Counted from the stretch's first letter, positions 35,393 through 45,587 are shown. The stretch is DNA of 64,000 nt from an uncultured Granulosicoccus sp. (GCA_947499955.1 CANMQI010000006.1:62001-126000); one strand, 5' to 3'. Numbers and translations: made by a program. The notes: generated from the sequence alone by a model not told the origin.

Positions 35393-36947
35393 TTTCCTGC
35401 AGGGTGTGTTTGGCGAACTCCCGACCGACCTCTTCGTAGCGGTAGAACGTCAGACACCCCAAGGCTTCAAGCTCCGCGCTTTCATCACGAAAGCGCGTAG
35501 CCACTGAAATCGCCTTGTCGAAATCAAGCTCGCGCGCCAGCCTTGCCACCCGCAGATGCTCGCGATGATTGCTCAGACAGACCAGTACCAGGTCGCACTG
35601 CGTCAATCCGGTACGTTCCCAGAAATCCCGGTCTGATGCATCTCCATGCACACAGGGCCAGCCGGCCTGATTCAGCTCCTGCGCCGCCGTGTAGTTCTCT
35701 TCGATCCCGACAATGTGGGTGTGCCCCGCCTCTCTCAGGGCATCAAAGGCGCTGCGTCCGATGCGCCCCATTCCCAGCACCGCAATTCTGGCATCACCGA
35801 TGGAACCGATGATTTCCTCGGGCAATCTCTCCGGCTTTTCATACTGACGCAATCGATCACCGTAGCGGATGTACAGCTCATGTGCCTTGCGGTTGATGGG
35901 GATGGCCAACACGTATGAAAAAGCCATGCTCAGGGCCAGCGTGGTCAGCCACTGTTCGCGCAGGACACCCGCCTGCTGGGCAATGGCAGCCACGATCAGG
36001 CCGAACTCGCTGTAGTTGAACAGTGCCAGACTGGCAAACCAGCCGGTGCGGGCACGCAGTCCGAATAGCGTCAGCAGGGCAAAATAGATGATCGGACGCA
36101 ATGTGATCAGTATGCCCAACACGATGGCGATGTAGAGCAGTTCAAGACGCGGAATACCGTAATAACCTATCTGCAGAAAGAACCCGATCAACAGCAGATT
36201 CTTCAGGCCGAGCAACTGGTCGTACAACTCCCTGGACTTGGCGTGATGCGAACGAGCCAGCAGAATGCCCATCACCAGTGCACCGAGCCCACCCTTGAGC
36301 CCCACCAGCTGGAAGATCTCGGCAGCACCGAAGGCGAACACCACACCCGAGAGCAGCAGCAATTCACCGTGCCCGATCATGCCCAGCAAATGCCTGAACA
36401 CCGGTATGAGCAAGGGTAACGACAACAGGGCCAGGGCCCAGGGTGTCGGCCAGTGCCCCGAGGTTGCCACCAGATAGACCACTGCCAGAACATCCTGCAC
36501 TACCAGTATGCCGATGGCGATGGAGGCATAGAAGGAGGCGGTCTCGCCACGCTCTTCGAACAGCTTGATGGCCAGCACCGTGCTGGAAAAGGACAAGGCA
36601 AAGGCCAGGGTGATGGGACCTGCCGCATGCACGAAGCCCAGGGGCTCGTAGACCATGCCGATCAAGTAGATGACGGCGGTCGTCAACGGCACCGCAATCA
36701 CCATGTGCAGGATGGCCGAGCCCCAGACATAACGGGGCTTGAGATCCAGCAGATTGAGCTTCAGTCCAATGGTGAACAGCAACAGCAGTATGCCGGCATC
36801 GGCCAGCGGTGCCAGTGCTTCACTGGAGCCGTAACCCAGCGCATTGCCGGTGAAGCCAGCCAGCAGATAACCGAGCAGCGGCGGATAACCGAGCTTGCGA
36901 AAAACCAGGCCCAACAGAAAGGCCAGGGCAATGACCAGTGGCTCCAT
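35376..36947 (-). CDS. CPA2-family monovalent cation:proton antiporter with TrkA-N domain
   Basis: Inner-membrane Na+/K+:H+ antiporter, 523 residues. About twelve membrane segments include LGYPPLLGYLLAGFTGNAL and ADAGILLLLFTIGLKLNLLD, and FALSFSSTVLAIKLFEERGE is the CPA2 active-region pattern. The C-terminal RCK/TrkA-N nucleotide-binding domain begins IAVLGMGRIGRSAFDALREA. It lacks the extra TrkA-C domain, so it is shorter than KefB/KefC and resembles YbaL-like members. The ATG is at 36947. It is the last gene of a leftward series after the M20 amidohydrolase, 65 nt apart. Confidence 0.9.
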   Translation of the reverse strand: MEPLVIALAFLLGLVFRKLGYPPLLGYLLAGFTGNALGYGSSEALAPLADAGILLLLFTIGLKLNLLDLKPRYVWGSAILHMVIAVPLTTAVIYLIGMVYEPLGFVHAAGPITLAFALSFSSTVLAIKLFEERGETASFYASIAIGILVVQDVLAVVYLVATSGHWPTPWALALLSLPLLIPVFRHLLGMIGHGELLLLSGVVFAFGAAEIFQLVGLKGGLGALVMGILLARSHHAKSRELYDQLLGLKNLLLIGFFLQIGYYGIPRLELLYIAIVLGILITLRPIIYFALLTLFGLRARTGWFASLALFNYSEFGLIVAAIAQQAGVLREQWLTTLALSMAFSYVLAIPINRKAHELYIRYGDRLRQYEKPERLPEEIIGSIGDARIAVLGMGRIGRSAFDALREAGHTHIVGIEENYTAAQELNQAGWPCVHGDASDRDFWERTGLTQCDLVLVCLSNHREHLRVARLARELDFDKAISVATRFRDESAELEALGCLTFYRYEEVGREFAKHTLQEISLGR

Positions 36948-37012
36948 GAGGTCTATCTATTCTGTGGACAGGTCATTATCGGCAGATCAGGCCCGTGCAT
37001 GATGCATTCCGG

Positions 37013-38191
37013 TCACGAGACCGGCAGAGGCATGGACTCCGACACCAGGGTTACCCAGTACTGACAACCGTAGCGAAGCGCCTCGTCATTGAAATCATAG
37101 TGCGGATGATGCAGATTCGCTGACTCGCCATTGCCCATGAAGATGAAGGCCCCGGGACGTGCATTGAGCATATAGGAGAAATCCTCGGCGCCCATCATCG
37201 GCACGCGATCCGGGTCGACCTTGTCCTGTCCTGCCACCTTGCCGGCCACTCCCACCACGAAGTCTGTCTGCTCGACATGGTTGACCGTGGGTGGGTACCC
37301 GTCCCGGTAGTCGACCTCGGCGACGGCATCAAAGGCCTGTGCGGTACGGGTGGCAATATCGATGATGCGCTGTCTGGACACCGTACGCACATCCTCGTCG
37401 AAGGCGCGCAAGGTGCCGCGCATGTGCACACTTTGCGGGATGACGTTGTAGGCAGCGCCCTCCACCTCCAGTGTGGTAACCGACACCACCAACGGGTCGG
37501 TGGGCTTGACGCCGCGGGAGACGATACTCTGTAACGCCAGAACGATATGGGAGGCCACGACCACAGGATCGATACAGACATGTGGCATGGCAGCATGCCC
37601 ACCTCGCCCCTTCACCACGATATCGAATTCATCGGCGCAGGCCATCAGGGGGCCAGGACGAATGGCGAACTCACCAATCGGCAGATTCGGCATATTGTGC
37701 AGGCCATAGACTTCCTGAATGCCGAAACGCTCCATCAGCCCGTCTTCCACCATGGCCAGTCCACCGCCACCGCCTTCTTCGGCTGGCTGGAATATCACGA
37801 TGACCGTGCCGTCGAACTCACGTGAATCGGCCAGGGAACGCGCAGCACCCAGCAGCATCGCGGTATGGCCGTCATGACCACAGGCATGCATATGACCCGG
37901 GGTCTCCGAACTCCAGGGGGCGCCGCTGTCTTCCACGATAGGCAGAGCATCCATGTCGGCCCGCAACCCGATCACCTTGCCGGAGCCTTGCGCGCGCCCC
38001 TTGATGATCCCCACGACACCGGTGCGTCCGACACCCTCGACAACCTCATCCAGACCGAAGCCGCGCAGCTTGTCAGCGACAAAGCCTGCGGTACGTTGTA
38101 CCTCGTAGCCCAGCTCCGGATGCCGATGAATCTCGCGCCGCCATTCGGTCATCTCGGGCAGAAGGTTGTCCAGTCTGTCAGTGCTTCTCAT
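37013..38191 (-). CDS. M20-family amidohydrolase (IAA-amino acid/hippurate hydrolase type)
   Basis: Zinc-dependent amidohydrolase of 392 residues that cleaves N-acyl amino acids or similar amides. Motifs: GLRADMDALPIVE, MHACGHDGHTAMLLGAA (metal His/Asp), FQPAEEGGGGGLAMVEDGLM (catalytic and bridging Glu), VYGLHNMPNLPIGEF and GAEDFSYMLNARPG. The WRREIHRHPELGYE N-terminus is standard. The frame extends upstream to 38362 inside pyrE; the ATG at 38191 (MRSTDRL) gives the normal length and starts 38 nt after the pyrE stop. Substrate unknown. Confidence 0.93.
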   Translation of the reverse strand: MRSTDRLDNLLPEMTEWRREIHRHPELGYEVQRTAGFVADKLRGFGLDEVVEGVGRTGVVGIIKGRAQGSGKVIGLRADMDALPIVEDSGAPWSSETPGHMHACGHDGHTAMLLGAARSLADSREFDGTVIVIFQPAEEGGGGGLAMVEDGLMERFGIQEVYGLHNMPNLPIGEFAIRPGPLMACADEFDIVVKGRGGHAAMPHVCIDPVVVASHIVLALQSIVSRGVKPTDPLVVSVTTLEVEGAAYNVIPQSVHMRGTLRAFDEDVRTVSRQRIIDIATRTAQAFDAVAEVDYRDGYPPTVNHVEQTDFVVGVAGKVAGQDKVDPDRVPMMGAEDFSYMLNARPGAFIFMGNGESANLHHPHYDFNDEALRYGCQYWVTLVSESMPLPVS

Positions 38192-38229
38192 GTGTCGTCG
38201 TACTCGAGTGAGTTGAGAAAAGAGCCGGA

Positions 38230-38925
38230 TCAGGATTTCGGCTGGTAACGTCCGCCGTTGGCCTCTGACCATGCCAGGGGATCGTTCAGGAATGCCTCCA
38301 CCGCATCGTGGGTCTCGTCGCTGAAGTGACCGGCGGCTCTGGAAGCTGCCAGAACATCCCACCAGGTAGCCAGATAATGGAGTTGCAAGCCTGCCTTGTC
38401 CAGATTCTCCGGCGTCTGCTTGAAGATGTCGTAGTAGAACACGACCAGCGTATGGTCTACCACGGCACCGGCTTCGCGAATGGCTTCGGCAAAGCTGAGC
38501 TTGGAGCCGCCGTCGGTGGTCAGGTCCTCGACCAGCAGAATGCGCTGTCCGTCCTGGATATCACCTTCAATGCGGGCATCCCGGCCGAAACCCTTCGGCT
38601 TCTTGCGCACGTACTGCATCGGCAGTTGCATGCGCTCGGCAATCCAGGCCGCAAACGGAATACCTGCCGTCTCACCACCGGCCACCGCATCGAAGGCCTC
38701 ATAGCCGACATTTCTCACCAGCGTGGAGACCGCGAAATCCATCAGGGTGGACCGAATTCTGGGGTATGAGATCAGCTTGCGACAATCGATATAGACCGGG
38801 CTGGCCAGCCCGGATGTAAAGATATAGGGCTCGTCACTGCGAAAGTGAACGGCCTTGATCTCGAGCAGCATGCGGGCAGTGATGGCTGCCATTTCCTCAG
38901 ACGAGGCGTACGAAGTTGTAAACAT
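38230..38925 (-). CDS. pyrE: Orotate phosphoribosyltransferase
   Basis: Couples orotate with PRPP to give OMP in pyrimidine synthesis. The 231-residue protein shows [51 protein letters not shown] (active-site loop with Lys residues) and the PRPP-binding [20 protein letters not shown]. The start is ATG 38925. It lies 128 nt downstream of pyrC on the same strand, so two consecutive pyrimidine genes may share a transcript. Confidence 0.94.
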   Translation of the reverse strand: MFTTSYASSEEMAAITARMLLEIKAVHFRSDEPYIFTSGLASPVYIDCRKLISYPRIRSTLMDFAVSTLVRNVGYEAFDAVAGGETAGIPFAAWIAERMQLPMQYVRKKPKGFGRDARIEGDIQDGQRILLVEDLTTDGGSKLSFAEAIREAGAVVDHTLVVFYYDIFKQTPENLDKAGLQLHYLATWWDVLAASRAAGHFSDETHDAVEAFLNDPLAWSEANGGRYQPKS

Positions 38926-39053
38926 GTTTCAGGGCGATGTTTGCGGTGGTAAGGGGTCGGTCAGGGCTGAAACAGGATGCCGCACAGCATCAACCCTGCC
39001 TGGCGACAGTCTGCATGATGATCACTGTACCGTGCAGACTCTCGACCATGAGA

Positions 39054-40097
39054 TTAGATCACTTCCCAGTGAATGGGGCGCGCCGGATCGAAGGGCATGA
39101 CCCATTCATCGTCCACCGCGACCGGCTGCGGTAGTGGCGTGACGCTGTCGGATTTGCGCAAGGTCATACTGGCGCTGTTCGGCGGCAGGCCATACCAGTT
39201 CGGACCATTCAGAGAGGCAAAGGCTTCGAGTTGATCGAGCGCGCCCGCCTCTTCGAAGACCGCGGCCAGACAGACCATGGTGTTGGCAGCATTAAAGACA
39301 CCCGCACAGCCACAGTCACTCTCCTTGGAAGAGCGCGTGTGCGGCGCACTGTCGGTACCGAGAAAATAGCGCTGGTCACCACTGGTGGCAGCCTTGACCA
39401 GCGCCAGGCGGTGTTCTTCACGCTTGGCAATCGGCAGGCAGTAATAATGCGGACGAATACCACCGACCAGCAGATGATTGCGGTTGATCATGAGGTGATG
39501 CGTGGTGAGAGTCGCAGCCAGATTACGCTCATTGGCGGCCACATAATCCACGCCGTCACGCGTCGTGACGTGCTCCATGACCACGCGCAGCTCCGGCAAC
39601 TCGCGGCGCAGGGGCTCCAGCACGGTCTCGATGAAACGCGCCTCGCGATCGAAGATGTCCACGTCGGCATGTGTCACTTCCCCGTGCACGCACAACACGA
39701 TGTCGTGGTGCGCCATCGCTTCGAGCACCGGCATGACCTTCTTCAGATCGGTAACACCCGATGCCGAGTTGGTCGTGGCGCCAGCGGGATACAACTTGAC
39801 CGCCAGAATGGTGCCCTCTGCTGCCGCCTGCACCACCTCATCGGCCACCGTGGTATCCGTCAGGTACAGGGTCATCAGGGGCTTGAAGCCGGATTCTGGC
39901 AGCGAGGCCTGCACGGCCTGTTCGATACGACTCTGGTATTCCCGAGCCGCCTGTGCGGTCGTGACTGGTGGAACCAGATTCGGCATGACCAGTGCGCGTC
40001 CGAAATGCTGCGCGGAGCTGGCGACCACGGCCTTCAGCATCGCGTCATCACGCAGGTGCAGGTGCCAATCATCGGGCTGTTTGAGGGTTATCTGCAT
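39054..40097 (-). CDS. pyrC: Dihydroorotase (class II)
   Basis: Cyclises N-carbamoyl-aspartate to dihydroorotate. The 347-residue protein has the zinc ligands [13 protein letters not shown] (H-x-H) near residue 13, the carboxylated Lys in [17 protein letters not shown], later metal His residues in CVHGEVTH and [11 protein letters not shown], and the catalytic Asp in [16 protein letters not shown]. Length matches E. coli PyrC (348). The ATG at 40097 begins 23 nt after the mntR stop, so pyrC may be co-transcribed with mntR. Confidence 0.96.
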   Translation of the reverse strand: MQITLKQPDDWHLHLRDDAMLKAVVASSAQHFGRALVMPNLVPPVTTAQAAREYQSRIEQAVQASLPESGFKPLMTLYLTDTTVADEVVQAAAEGTILAVKLYPAGATTNSASGVTDLKKVMPVLEAMAHHDIVLCVHGEVTHADVDIFDREARFIETVLEPLRRELPELRVVMEHVTTRDGVDYVAANERNLAATLTTHHLMINRNHLLVGGIRPHYYCLPIAKREEHRLALVKAATSGDQRYFLGTDSAPHTRSSKESDCGCAGVFNAANTMVCLAAVFEEAGALDQLEAFASLNGPNWYGLPPNSASMTLRKSDSVTPLPQPVAVDDEWVMPFDPARPIHWEVI

Positions 40098-40120
40098 GGT
40101 CCTAGTTTTTTTCCGGTGTG

Positions 40121-40600
40121 TCAGGAGTCTGTGCTGGCGTCCAGCGACTGACGTTCGTTGATGATCTGCCTGAAGGCATCCAGCGTTTCTGCCGAGACAT
40201 GATGTTCGACACCTTCGGAATCGATCTTGGCTGTCGCTTCGGACACGCCAATGCTCAGCAGGAACTGGTAAACCAGATCATGCCGCTCGCGACTGCTGTC
40301 AGCCAGTGCCTTGCCCTTGTCTGTCAGAAAGATGGAGCGATAGGGCTCACTGGTGATGAATCCCTCTCGCTGCAGTCTTGCCAGCGTCTTGCTGGCGCTG
40401 GGCTGCGAGATGCCGAGCCGTTCGGCAACTTCTACCAAGCGCGCCTCACCCTGCGACTGGATGAGATCATCAATGAGCTCGACATAGTCTTCCGTGGATT
40501 CCATCTGGTGTGCCTGACGCACCACCGCGAAAACCTCGGCTTGCTCATCGGGTTCCTGCAGCGGTCGCTCCGGCGAGCGGTGGGAAGGTTGTGGACTCAT
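40121..40600 (-). CDS. mntR: Manganese-responsive DtxR-family regulator
   Basis: A 159-residue MntR-like repressor or activator. The winged helix lies at about residues 48-100 ([40 protein letters not shown]). The metal-binding dimerisation part carries [20 protein letters not shown] and [13 protein letters not shown] with the Glu/His ligands. A 35-residue polar N-terminal extension is present. The frame is open to 41479 inside sitA, but the ATG at 40600 gives the expected MntR length. It is divergent from sitABCD, and a near-palindrome overlaps the sit promoter, so it most likely controls Mn2+ import. Confidence 0.92.
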   Translation of the reverse strand: MSPQPSHRSPERPLQEPDEQAEVFAVVRQAHQMESTEDYVELIDDLIQSQGEARLVEVAERLGISQPSASKTLARLQREGFITSEPYRSIFLTDKGKALADSSRERHDLVYQFLLSIGVSEATAKIDSEGVEHHVSAETLDAFRQIINERQSLDASTDS

Positions 40601-40692
40601 GTCGAGGTCGTAGCATCCGGATTGATCTGACAGGCAGCGCTCGCCTGCTTGGAAATGGATTATGCCATGTTCTTGATTTATTATTCGAGTGG

Positions 40693-40713
40693 TATAAACT
40701 AAGCCTAGGCTAA
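40693..40713 (+). promoter_or_regulatory. sitABCD promoter with probable MntR operator
   Basis: A TATAAA -10-like element (40693-40698) abuts a near-perfect palindrome TAAGCCTAGGCTAA (40700-40713; centre GCCTAGGC). It resembles DtxR/MntR-type boxes in its TTAGGC/GCCTAA halves. It lies 14 nt before the sitA ATG and 87 nt from the divergent mntR start. Binding here would block sitA transcription. No good -35 is seen. Confidence 0.6.
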
Positions 40714-40726
40714 ACAAATAATACTC

Positions 40727-41638
40727 ATGATGAACCGTCGTTTGATCACCCTGTTCCTGCTTGTCCTGACGACATGTGCAAGCTCGACGCTCTGGAGCGC
40801 CGAGCGCCTGAAAGTCGTCACAACGTTTACCATCCTGGCTGACATGGCTGGCAACGTCGCAGGTGACGCTGCCGAGGTGGTGTCGGTGACCAAGCCCGGA
40901 GCGGAAATCCATAACTACCAGCCCACCCCCAAAGACATCGGCCGAACCCGCAAGGCGGATCTGATTCTGTGGAATGGTCTGAATCTGGAATTGTGGTTCG
41001 AAAAATTCCTCGAACGTCTGGCCGGGGTACCCAGCGTGACGCTGAGCGACGGGGTGGATCCGATGAGTATCAACGAAGGTCCCTATGACGGCAAACCCAA
41101 CCCCCATGCCTGGATGAGCCCTAGCGTGGCCCTCATCTATGTCGACAATATCCAGAAGGCACTGGCCGAAGCGGATCCTGCCAACGCTGCGGTGTACGCT
41201 GCAAACGCCACTGCCTACAAGGAGCAGATCATGGCACTGACCGAGCCTCTTCGAGAAAAGATCAATGCCCTGCCGGAAGACAAGCGCTGGCTGGTCAGCA
41301 GTGAAGGCGCATTCAGCTATCTGGCCCGTGATTTCGGTCTGCAGGAACTGTTTCTGTGGCCCATCAATGCCGACTCCCAGGGCACCCCACAGCAGGTGCG
41401 AAACGTCATCGACCGTATTCGCAGTGACGACATACCCGTCATCTTCAGTGAAAGCACCGTCTCCCCCAAACCCGCCCAACAGGTCGCCCGCGAAACCGGA
41501 GCGCTGTATGGCGGTGTTCTGTATGTCGATTCACTCAGCCGCGAGGGTGGACCAGTACCGACGTACCTGGACTTGATTACGGTTACTATCGAGACCATCG
41601 TGAAAGGCATCGAAGAAGGCATGGAGCTGCAACAGTGA
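40727..41638 (+). CDS. sitA: Manganese/iron ABC transporter substrate-binding protein
   Basis: Cluster A-I metal-binding protein of 303 residues. A signal peptide ([19 protein letters not shown], cleavage before AERLK) precedes [19 protein letters not shown]. The four metal ligands fit the SitA/PsaA pattern: His in [14 protein letters not shown], His in [14 protein letters not shown], Glu in [15 protein letters not shown] and Asp in [14 protein letters not shown]. The His-His-Glu-Asp set indicates Mn2+/Fe2+ rather than Zn2+. No His-rich loop, which also argues against ZnuA. ATG at 40727 or 40730. First gene of the sitABCD operon. Confidence 0.94.
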   Translation: MMNRRLITLFLLVLTTCASSTLWSAERLKVVTTFTILADMAGNVAGDAAEVVSVTKPGAEIHNYQPTPKDIGRTRKADLILWNGLNLELWFEKFLERLAGVPSVTLSDGVDPMSINEGPYDGKPNPHAWMSPSVALIYVDNIQKALAEADPANAAVYAANATAYKEQIMALTEPLREKINALPEDKRWLVSSEGAFSYLARDFGLQELFLWPINADSQGTPQQVRNVIDRIRSDDIPVIFSESTVSPKPAQQVARETGALYGGVLYVDSLSREGGPVPTYLDLITVTIETIVKGIEEGMELQQ

Positions 41639-42720
41639 ATGACGAGGCAACACCCATGACGGATGCGCTGAGCCTCAAGCTCGAGCGCAAGGCCTTGCGC
41701 GAACGTCAGAGCCTCGAGGCACCGGGCAGTGGTATCAGGGCCAATGGCCTCAGCGTCGTCTATCGCAATGGCAACGTGGCCCTGTCGGACGCCACCTTCT
41801 CCATTCCCACCGCTACCATCTGCGCCCTGGTCGGCATCAACGGATCGGGCAAGTCCACGCTGTTCAAGGCAGTCATGGGGCTGGTGCCGGTCGCCCGCGG
41901 CGAAGTCTCGATACTCGGTCAGCCCGCCGGGCGAGCACTGAGCCGAAACACCGTGGCCTACGTACCCCAGAACGAGGAGGTCGACTGGAACTTTCCGGTG
42001 CTGGTCGAAGATGTCGTCATGATGGGACGTTATGGACACATGGGATTTCTGCGGCGAGCCTCCCGTCTGGATCACCAGAAGGTCGACGAGGCACTGGAAC
42101 GCGTGAACATGAGCGCCTTCCGGCATCGCCAGATCGGCGAACTGTCCGGTGGACAGAAGAAACGCGTGTTTCTGGCCCGCGCCCTGGCGCAGGAGGGCCA
42201 GGTCATTCTGCTCGATGAACCCTTCACGGGTGTGGATGTCACCACGGAAGATGCCATCATCGACCTACTGAAGAGTTTGCGCGACGAAGGCCGCGTCATG
42301 CTGGTCTCCACGCACAATCTGGGTAGCGTGCCGCAATTCTGCGATCAGGTGGTGCTGGTCAATCGGCGAGTTCTCGATGCCGGCCCGACAGAAACGGTGT
42401 TCACCCAGCAGAATCTGGAAGAAGCCTTTGGTGGCACTCTGCGCTTTCATGTACTGGACAGTAATGAACTGCACGACGATGATGATCAGCGTCAGGTGAC
42501 CGTCATCTCCGATGACGAACGTCCCTTCGTGCTGTATGGCGATGAAGAGGACACCCATACCGGCTCGCCAGAGCAGTCCGACTCGAGCGCGACAACGGCT
42601 GAAGGCCTGCCTGCCTCGACGATTGATGATGCGGCCCAGGATGCGGCCCATAGCAGTGATGCGCTCAGCGGATCACCCCAGACGCCCCTGGATGTGCAGG
42701 AGTCTGCCAACCGTGATTGA
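41635..42720 (+). CDS. sitB: Manganese/iron ABC transporter ATP-binding protein with acidic C-terminal tail
   Basis: ABC ATPase that energises SitCD. Walker [20 protein letters not shown]-loop [13 protein letters not shown], signature [18 protein letters not shown], Walker [13 protein letters not shown] and the switch His in LVSTHNLGS are all intact. The GTG at 41635 overlaps the sitA stop by 4 nt and has GGAG 8 nt upstream; an ATG at 41656 is possible. Family members end near residue 280; this one continues for about 80 more residues rich in Asp, Glu, Ser and Thr (starting [10 protein letters not shown]). The tail has no recognisable domain and may be disordered. Confidence 0.93.
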   Translation: MNDEATPMTDALSLKLERKALRERQSLEAPGSGIRANGLSVVYRNGNVALSDATFSIPTATICALVGINGSGKSTLFKAVMGLVPVARGEVSILGQPAGRALSRNTVAYVPQNEEVDWNFPVLVEDVVMMGRYGHMGFLRRASRLDHQKVDEALERVNMSAFRHRQIGELSGGQKKRVFLARALAQEGQVILLDEPFTGVDVTTEDAIIDLLKSLRDEGRVMLVSTHNLGSVPQFCDQVVLVNRRVLDAGPTETVFTQQNLEEAFGGTLRFHVLDSNELHDDDDQRQVTVISDDERPFVLYGDEEDTHTGSPEQSDSSATTAEGLPASTIDDAAQDAAHSSDALSGSPQTPLDVQESANRD

Positions 42721-43600
42721 CACCCTGCTCGAACCCTTCGGCTATGGCTACATGATCAACGCCATCTGGTGCAGTGCCCTGGTCGGTGTGATCTGCGCCT
42801 TCCTCAGCAGCTATCTGATGCTCAAGGGCTGGTCGCTGATTGGCGATGCCCTGTCGCATTCGGTCGTACCGGGGGTGGCTGGCGCCTACATGCTGGGTCT
42901 GCCCTACTCGCTGGGCGCTTTCTTCTCCGGTGCACTGGCCGCCGCGACCATGCTCTTCATTTCCCAACGTTCCGATCTGCGCAACGATTCCGTCATCGGG
43001 TTGATATTCACCGGATTCTTCGGCCTTGGGCTGTTCATGGCCTCGCTCTCGCCGGCAGCGGTCAAGATCGACACCATTGTCTTCGGCAATATTCTTGCCG
43101 TCACACCTTCCGATTCACTGCAGCTGGCCATCATCGGGCTCATCACGCTGACCTGCCTGCTGATATTCTGGAAGGATTTCATGGTGGTGTTCTTCGACGA
43201 AATCCACGCACACTCCATTGGCATGAGAACCGGCTTGCTCAAGGTGCTGTTCTTCACCCTGCTCAGCGCCTCGACCGTGGCCGCCCTGCAGACCGTTGGC
43301 GCGTTTCTGGTCATTGCGATGGTCGTCACCCCAGGTGCCACGGCCTACCTGCTGACCGACCGCTTCAGCAAGCTCATCATCATCAGCGTGGTGGTGGGTC
43401 TGCTGACCAGCTCCATCGGCGCCTATATCAGCTATTTTCTCGACGGCGCCACCGGCGCGGTGATCGTGTTGTTGCAGACCGCGATCTTCCTGCTGGCCTT
43501 CGTGTTCGGCCCCAAGCACGGCATTCTGGCCAACAAGCGGCGCGCCGCCGAACGACTGGCCGAACACGACGCCAGACAACAGGCGGCCGCCGCGCCATGA
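42713..43600 (+). CDS. sitC: Manganese/iron ABC transporter permease
   Basis: ABC-3 family inner-membrane permease of 295 residues with eight or more hydrophobic segments: [49 protein letters not shown] and [17 protein letters not shown]. The [19 protein letters not shown] loop is the coupling region to SitB. The GTG at 42713, with AGGAG 9 nt upstream, overlaps the sitB end by 8 nt; the upstream continuation of the frame lies inside sitB. The stop overlaps the sitD ATG (ATGA). Confidence 0.93.
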   Translation: MIDTLLEPFGYGYMINAIWCSALVGVICAFLSSYLMLKGWSLIGDALSHSVVPGVAGAYMLGLPYSLGAFFSGALAAATMLFISQRSDLRNDSVIGLIFTGFFGLGLFMASLSPAAVKIDTIVFGNILAVTPSDSLQLAIIGLITLTCLLIFWKDFMVVFFDEIHAHSIGMRTGLLKVLFFTLLSASTVAALQTVGAFLVIAMVVTPGATAYLLTDRFSKLIIISVVVGLLTSSIGAYISYFLDGATGAVIVLLQTAIFLLAFVFGPKHGILANKRRAAERLAEHDARQQAAAAP

Positions 43601-44457
43601 ACTTTCTGACACTGCTGCTGGAACCCTTCACCCTCGATTTCATGCAGCAGGCAATGATCATTGCGCTGCTGGTCTCGGTATCCGCCGGCGTGCTGTCCTG
43701 TCTGCTGGTTCTCAAAGGCTGGTCTCTGATGGGGGATGCGGTGTCACATGCGGTACTGCCAGGTATCGTGATTGCCTACGTACTGAACATTCCGGTACTC
43801 ATCGGCGCCTTCGTCACCGGCATGCTGTGTGCGGTGTCCACCGGCTACCTGACCGACAACAGCCGGCTGAAGGAAGACACTGTCATGGGTATCGTTTTCA
43901 GCGGATTGTTTGCGCTGGGCGTCGCCCTGTTCACCAAACTCGATACCGGCCTGCATCTGCATCAGGTGCTGTTCGGCGACATGCTCGGTGTTTCCTGGTC
44001 AGACATACTGTTGACAGCCAGCCTCACCGTCCCCGCCTTTCTACTGGTCATCGCCAAGCGCCGCGATCTGCTGGTGTTTGCCTTCGATCCTCAGCATGCA
44101 CGTGTGGTCGGGCTCAACACCACGCTGCTGCACTACGGATTACTGGCTATCCTGTCGCTGATCATCGTGGCCTCCATCAAGGCTGTGGGCATCATCCTGG
44201 TCATCTCGGTGCTGATAGCACCCGGTGCCATCAGCTACCAGCTGACCCGCCAGTTCGAGCACATGATCTGGTGGTCGATAGTCATTGCTGCCAGCTCTAC
44301 CATCGTCGGCGTGGTGGTCAGTTACCACATCGACAGCGCACCGGCTCCGACCATCGTTGTCCTGCTGAGCCTGATCTTCATCGTCGTGTTCCTGTTCGGA
44401 CCGCAACGCGGCCTGCTCAGGAAGGCCACCTACCCGTCCACTGACATGGATCAGTAA
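43597..44457 (+). CDS. sitD: Manganese/iron ABC transporter permease
   Basis: Second ABC-3 permease subunit, 286 residues, paralogous to sitC (LLVLKGWSLMGDAVSHAVLP, FVTGMLCAVSTGYLTDNSRL, AVGIILVISVLIAPGAISYQ). It starts at ATG 43597, overlapping the sitC stop by 4 nt. The frame stays open upstream through most of sitC, but that part does not look like protein. SitC and SitD together form the membrane channel. No hairpin follows the stop; the next gene has its own Fur-box promoter. Confidence 0.93.
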   Translation: MNFLTLLLEPFTLDFMQQAMIIALLVSVSAGVLSCLLVLKGWSLMGDAVSHAVLPGIVIAYVLNIPVLIGAFVTGMLCAVSTGYLTDNSRLKEDTVMGIVFSGLFALGVALFTKLDTGLHLHQVLFGDMLGVSWSDILLTASLTVPAFLLVIAKRRDLLVFAFDPQHARVVGLNTTLLHYGLLAILSLIIVASIKAVGIILVISVLIAPGAISYQLTRQFEHMIWWSIVIAASSTIVGVVVSYHIDSAPAPTIVVLLSLIFIVVFLFGPQRGLLRKATYPSTDMDQ

Positions 44458-44501
44458 CTCGGGACGTCGTGTAAGGTACAATTCTTCTCGAACTACGCAT
44501 T

Positions 44502-44526
44502 GATAATAAGAATGATTCGTATTATC
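44502..44526. promoter_or_regulatory. Fur box upstream of the Fe(III)-binding protein gene
   Basis: A 25-bp palindrome with perfect outer arms GATAATA (44502-44508) and TATTATC (44520-44526) and an inner GAATGATTC core, very close to the classic Fur consensus. It lies 36 nt before the ATG of the iron-binding protein gene, so Fur with Fe2+ should repress this operon. Confidence 0.85.
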
Positions 44527-44561
44527 CTCTGTGCTATTTACTACAGAGTTGGAAAGCCTTC

Positions 44562-45587
44562 ATGAAATCTCCCCTGTTACGCACGCTGGCCGCCGTCAGT
44601 GCGGTTCTGTCCCTGTCTGTCGCCGGCAGTGTTCTCGCCGCGGAAGAAGTCAACGTCTACTCCTACCGCCAACCGTTTCTGACCAAGCCGGTCTTCGATG
44701 AATTCACGAAGGAGACCGGTATCAAGGTCAACACGGTCTTCGCCAAGGAAGGCCTGATCGAGCGTCTGATGAATGAAGGCCGCAACAGCCCGGCGGACCT
44801 CATGCTGGTTGCCAACGTCGGCACCCTCGGCGCTGCCGTGGAGTCTGATCTGGCACAACGTGTCGACAGTGATGTTCTGGAGGCCAACATTCCGGCCAAC
44901 TTTCGTGACAAGGGCAACAAATGGTTTGGCCTGACCTCTCGTGCCAGGGTCATCATCACCTCGAAGGACCGGGTAGAACCGGGCCTGATCGAAAGCTATG
45001 CTGACCTCACCAAGCCGGAACTGGAAGGGCGCATCTGCACACGCAGTGGCAAGCACCCCTACATGGTCGAACTGGTTGCGGCCATGATCACGCACGACGG
45101 CAAGGCATCCGCCCAGAACTGGCTCGCCGGTGTGAAGGAAAATCTGGCACGCAAACCACAAGGTGGCGACCGTGCGCAAGTCAGTGCCATTGCCGAAGGC
45201 GAATGCGACGTGGCCATCGTCAATTCCTACTACATGGGTGGCATGCTGAGTGATCCCGAGCAGAAAGCCACTGCCGAGACGGTCAATATCCTGTTCCCCG
45301 ACCAGAACGGCAACGGCACTCACATGAATATCAGTGGCGTCATCATGACCAAGGCAGCGCCCAATCGGGACAATGCGCTGAAGCTGATGGAATTTCTGTC
45401 CAACGATGTTGCTCAGTCCATCTATGCCGATCTGAATCAGGAGTTTCCGATCAATCCTGACGTGCCAGCCTCCGACCTGATCAGCAGCTGGGGCGAGTTC
45501 AAGCATGACGAGCTGTCCCTCAATGCCATCATAAAGAACCGGGCTCTGGCCTATCGTCTGGCTGACGAAGTGGACTATGACGGCTGA
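44562..45587 (+). CDS. fbpA: Fe(III) ABC transporter periplasmic binding protein
   Basis: FbpA/FutA-type ferric-binding protein of 341 residues. A signal peptide (VSAVLSLSVAGSVLA, cleavage before AEEVN) precedes VNVYSYRQPFLTKPVFDEFT. Conserved positions follow: GRNSPADLMLVANVGTL, KWFGLTSRARVIITSK and AIVNSYYMGGML with the tandem Tyr that binds iron. Controlled by the Fur box 36 nt upstream. The permease gene overlaps its end by 11 nt if translated from the first ATG. Confidence 0.94.
   Translation: MKSPLLRTLAAVSAVLSLSVAGSVLAAEEVNVYSYRQPFLTKPVFDEFTKETGIKVNTVFAKEGLIERLMNEGRNSPADLMLVANVGTLGAAVESDLAQRVDSDVLEANIPANFRDKGNKWFGLTSRARVIITSKDRVEPGLIESYADLTKPELEGRICTRSGKHPYMVELVAAMITHDGKASAQNWLAGVKENLARKPQGGDRAQVSAIAEGECDVAIVNSYYMGGMLSDPEQKATAETVNILFPDQNGNGTHMNISGVIMTKAAPNRDNALKLMEFLSNDVAQSIYADLNQEFPINPDVPASDLISSWGEFKHDELSLNAIIKNRALAYRLADEVDYDG

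Noticed and set aside
37013-38362. Longer start for the M20 amidohydrolase at 38362
   Set aside because: The extra residues overlap pyrE out of frame and do not belong to the family; the ATG at 38191 gives the normal length.
40121-41479. A 452-codon minus-strand frame covering mntR and antisense of sitA
   Set aside because: Only the last 159 residues match MntR; the upstream part is antisense to sitA and has no family features.
42769-44457. A 562-codon open frame running through sitC into sitD
   Set aside because: The part before 43597 is a frame-shifted reading of sitC with Arg/His/Gly-rich, unmembrane-like sequence. The end is real sitD starting at its own ATG; the join is chance open frame in GC-rich DNA.
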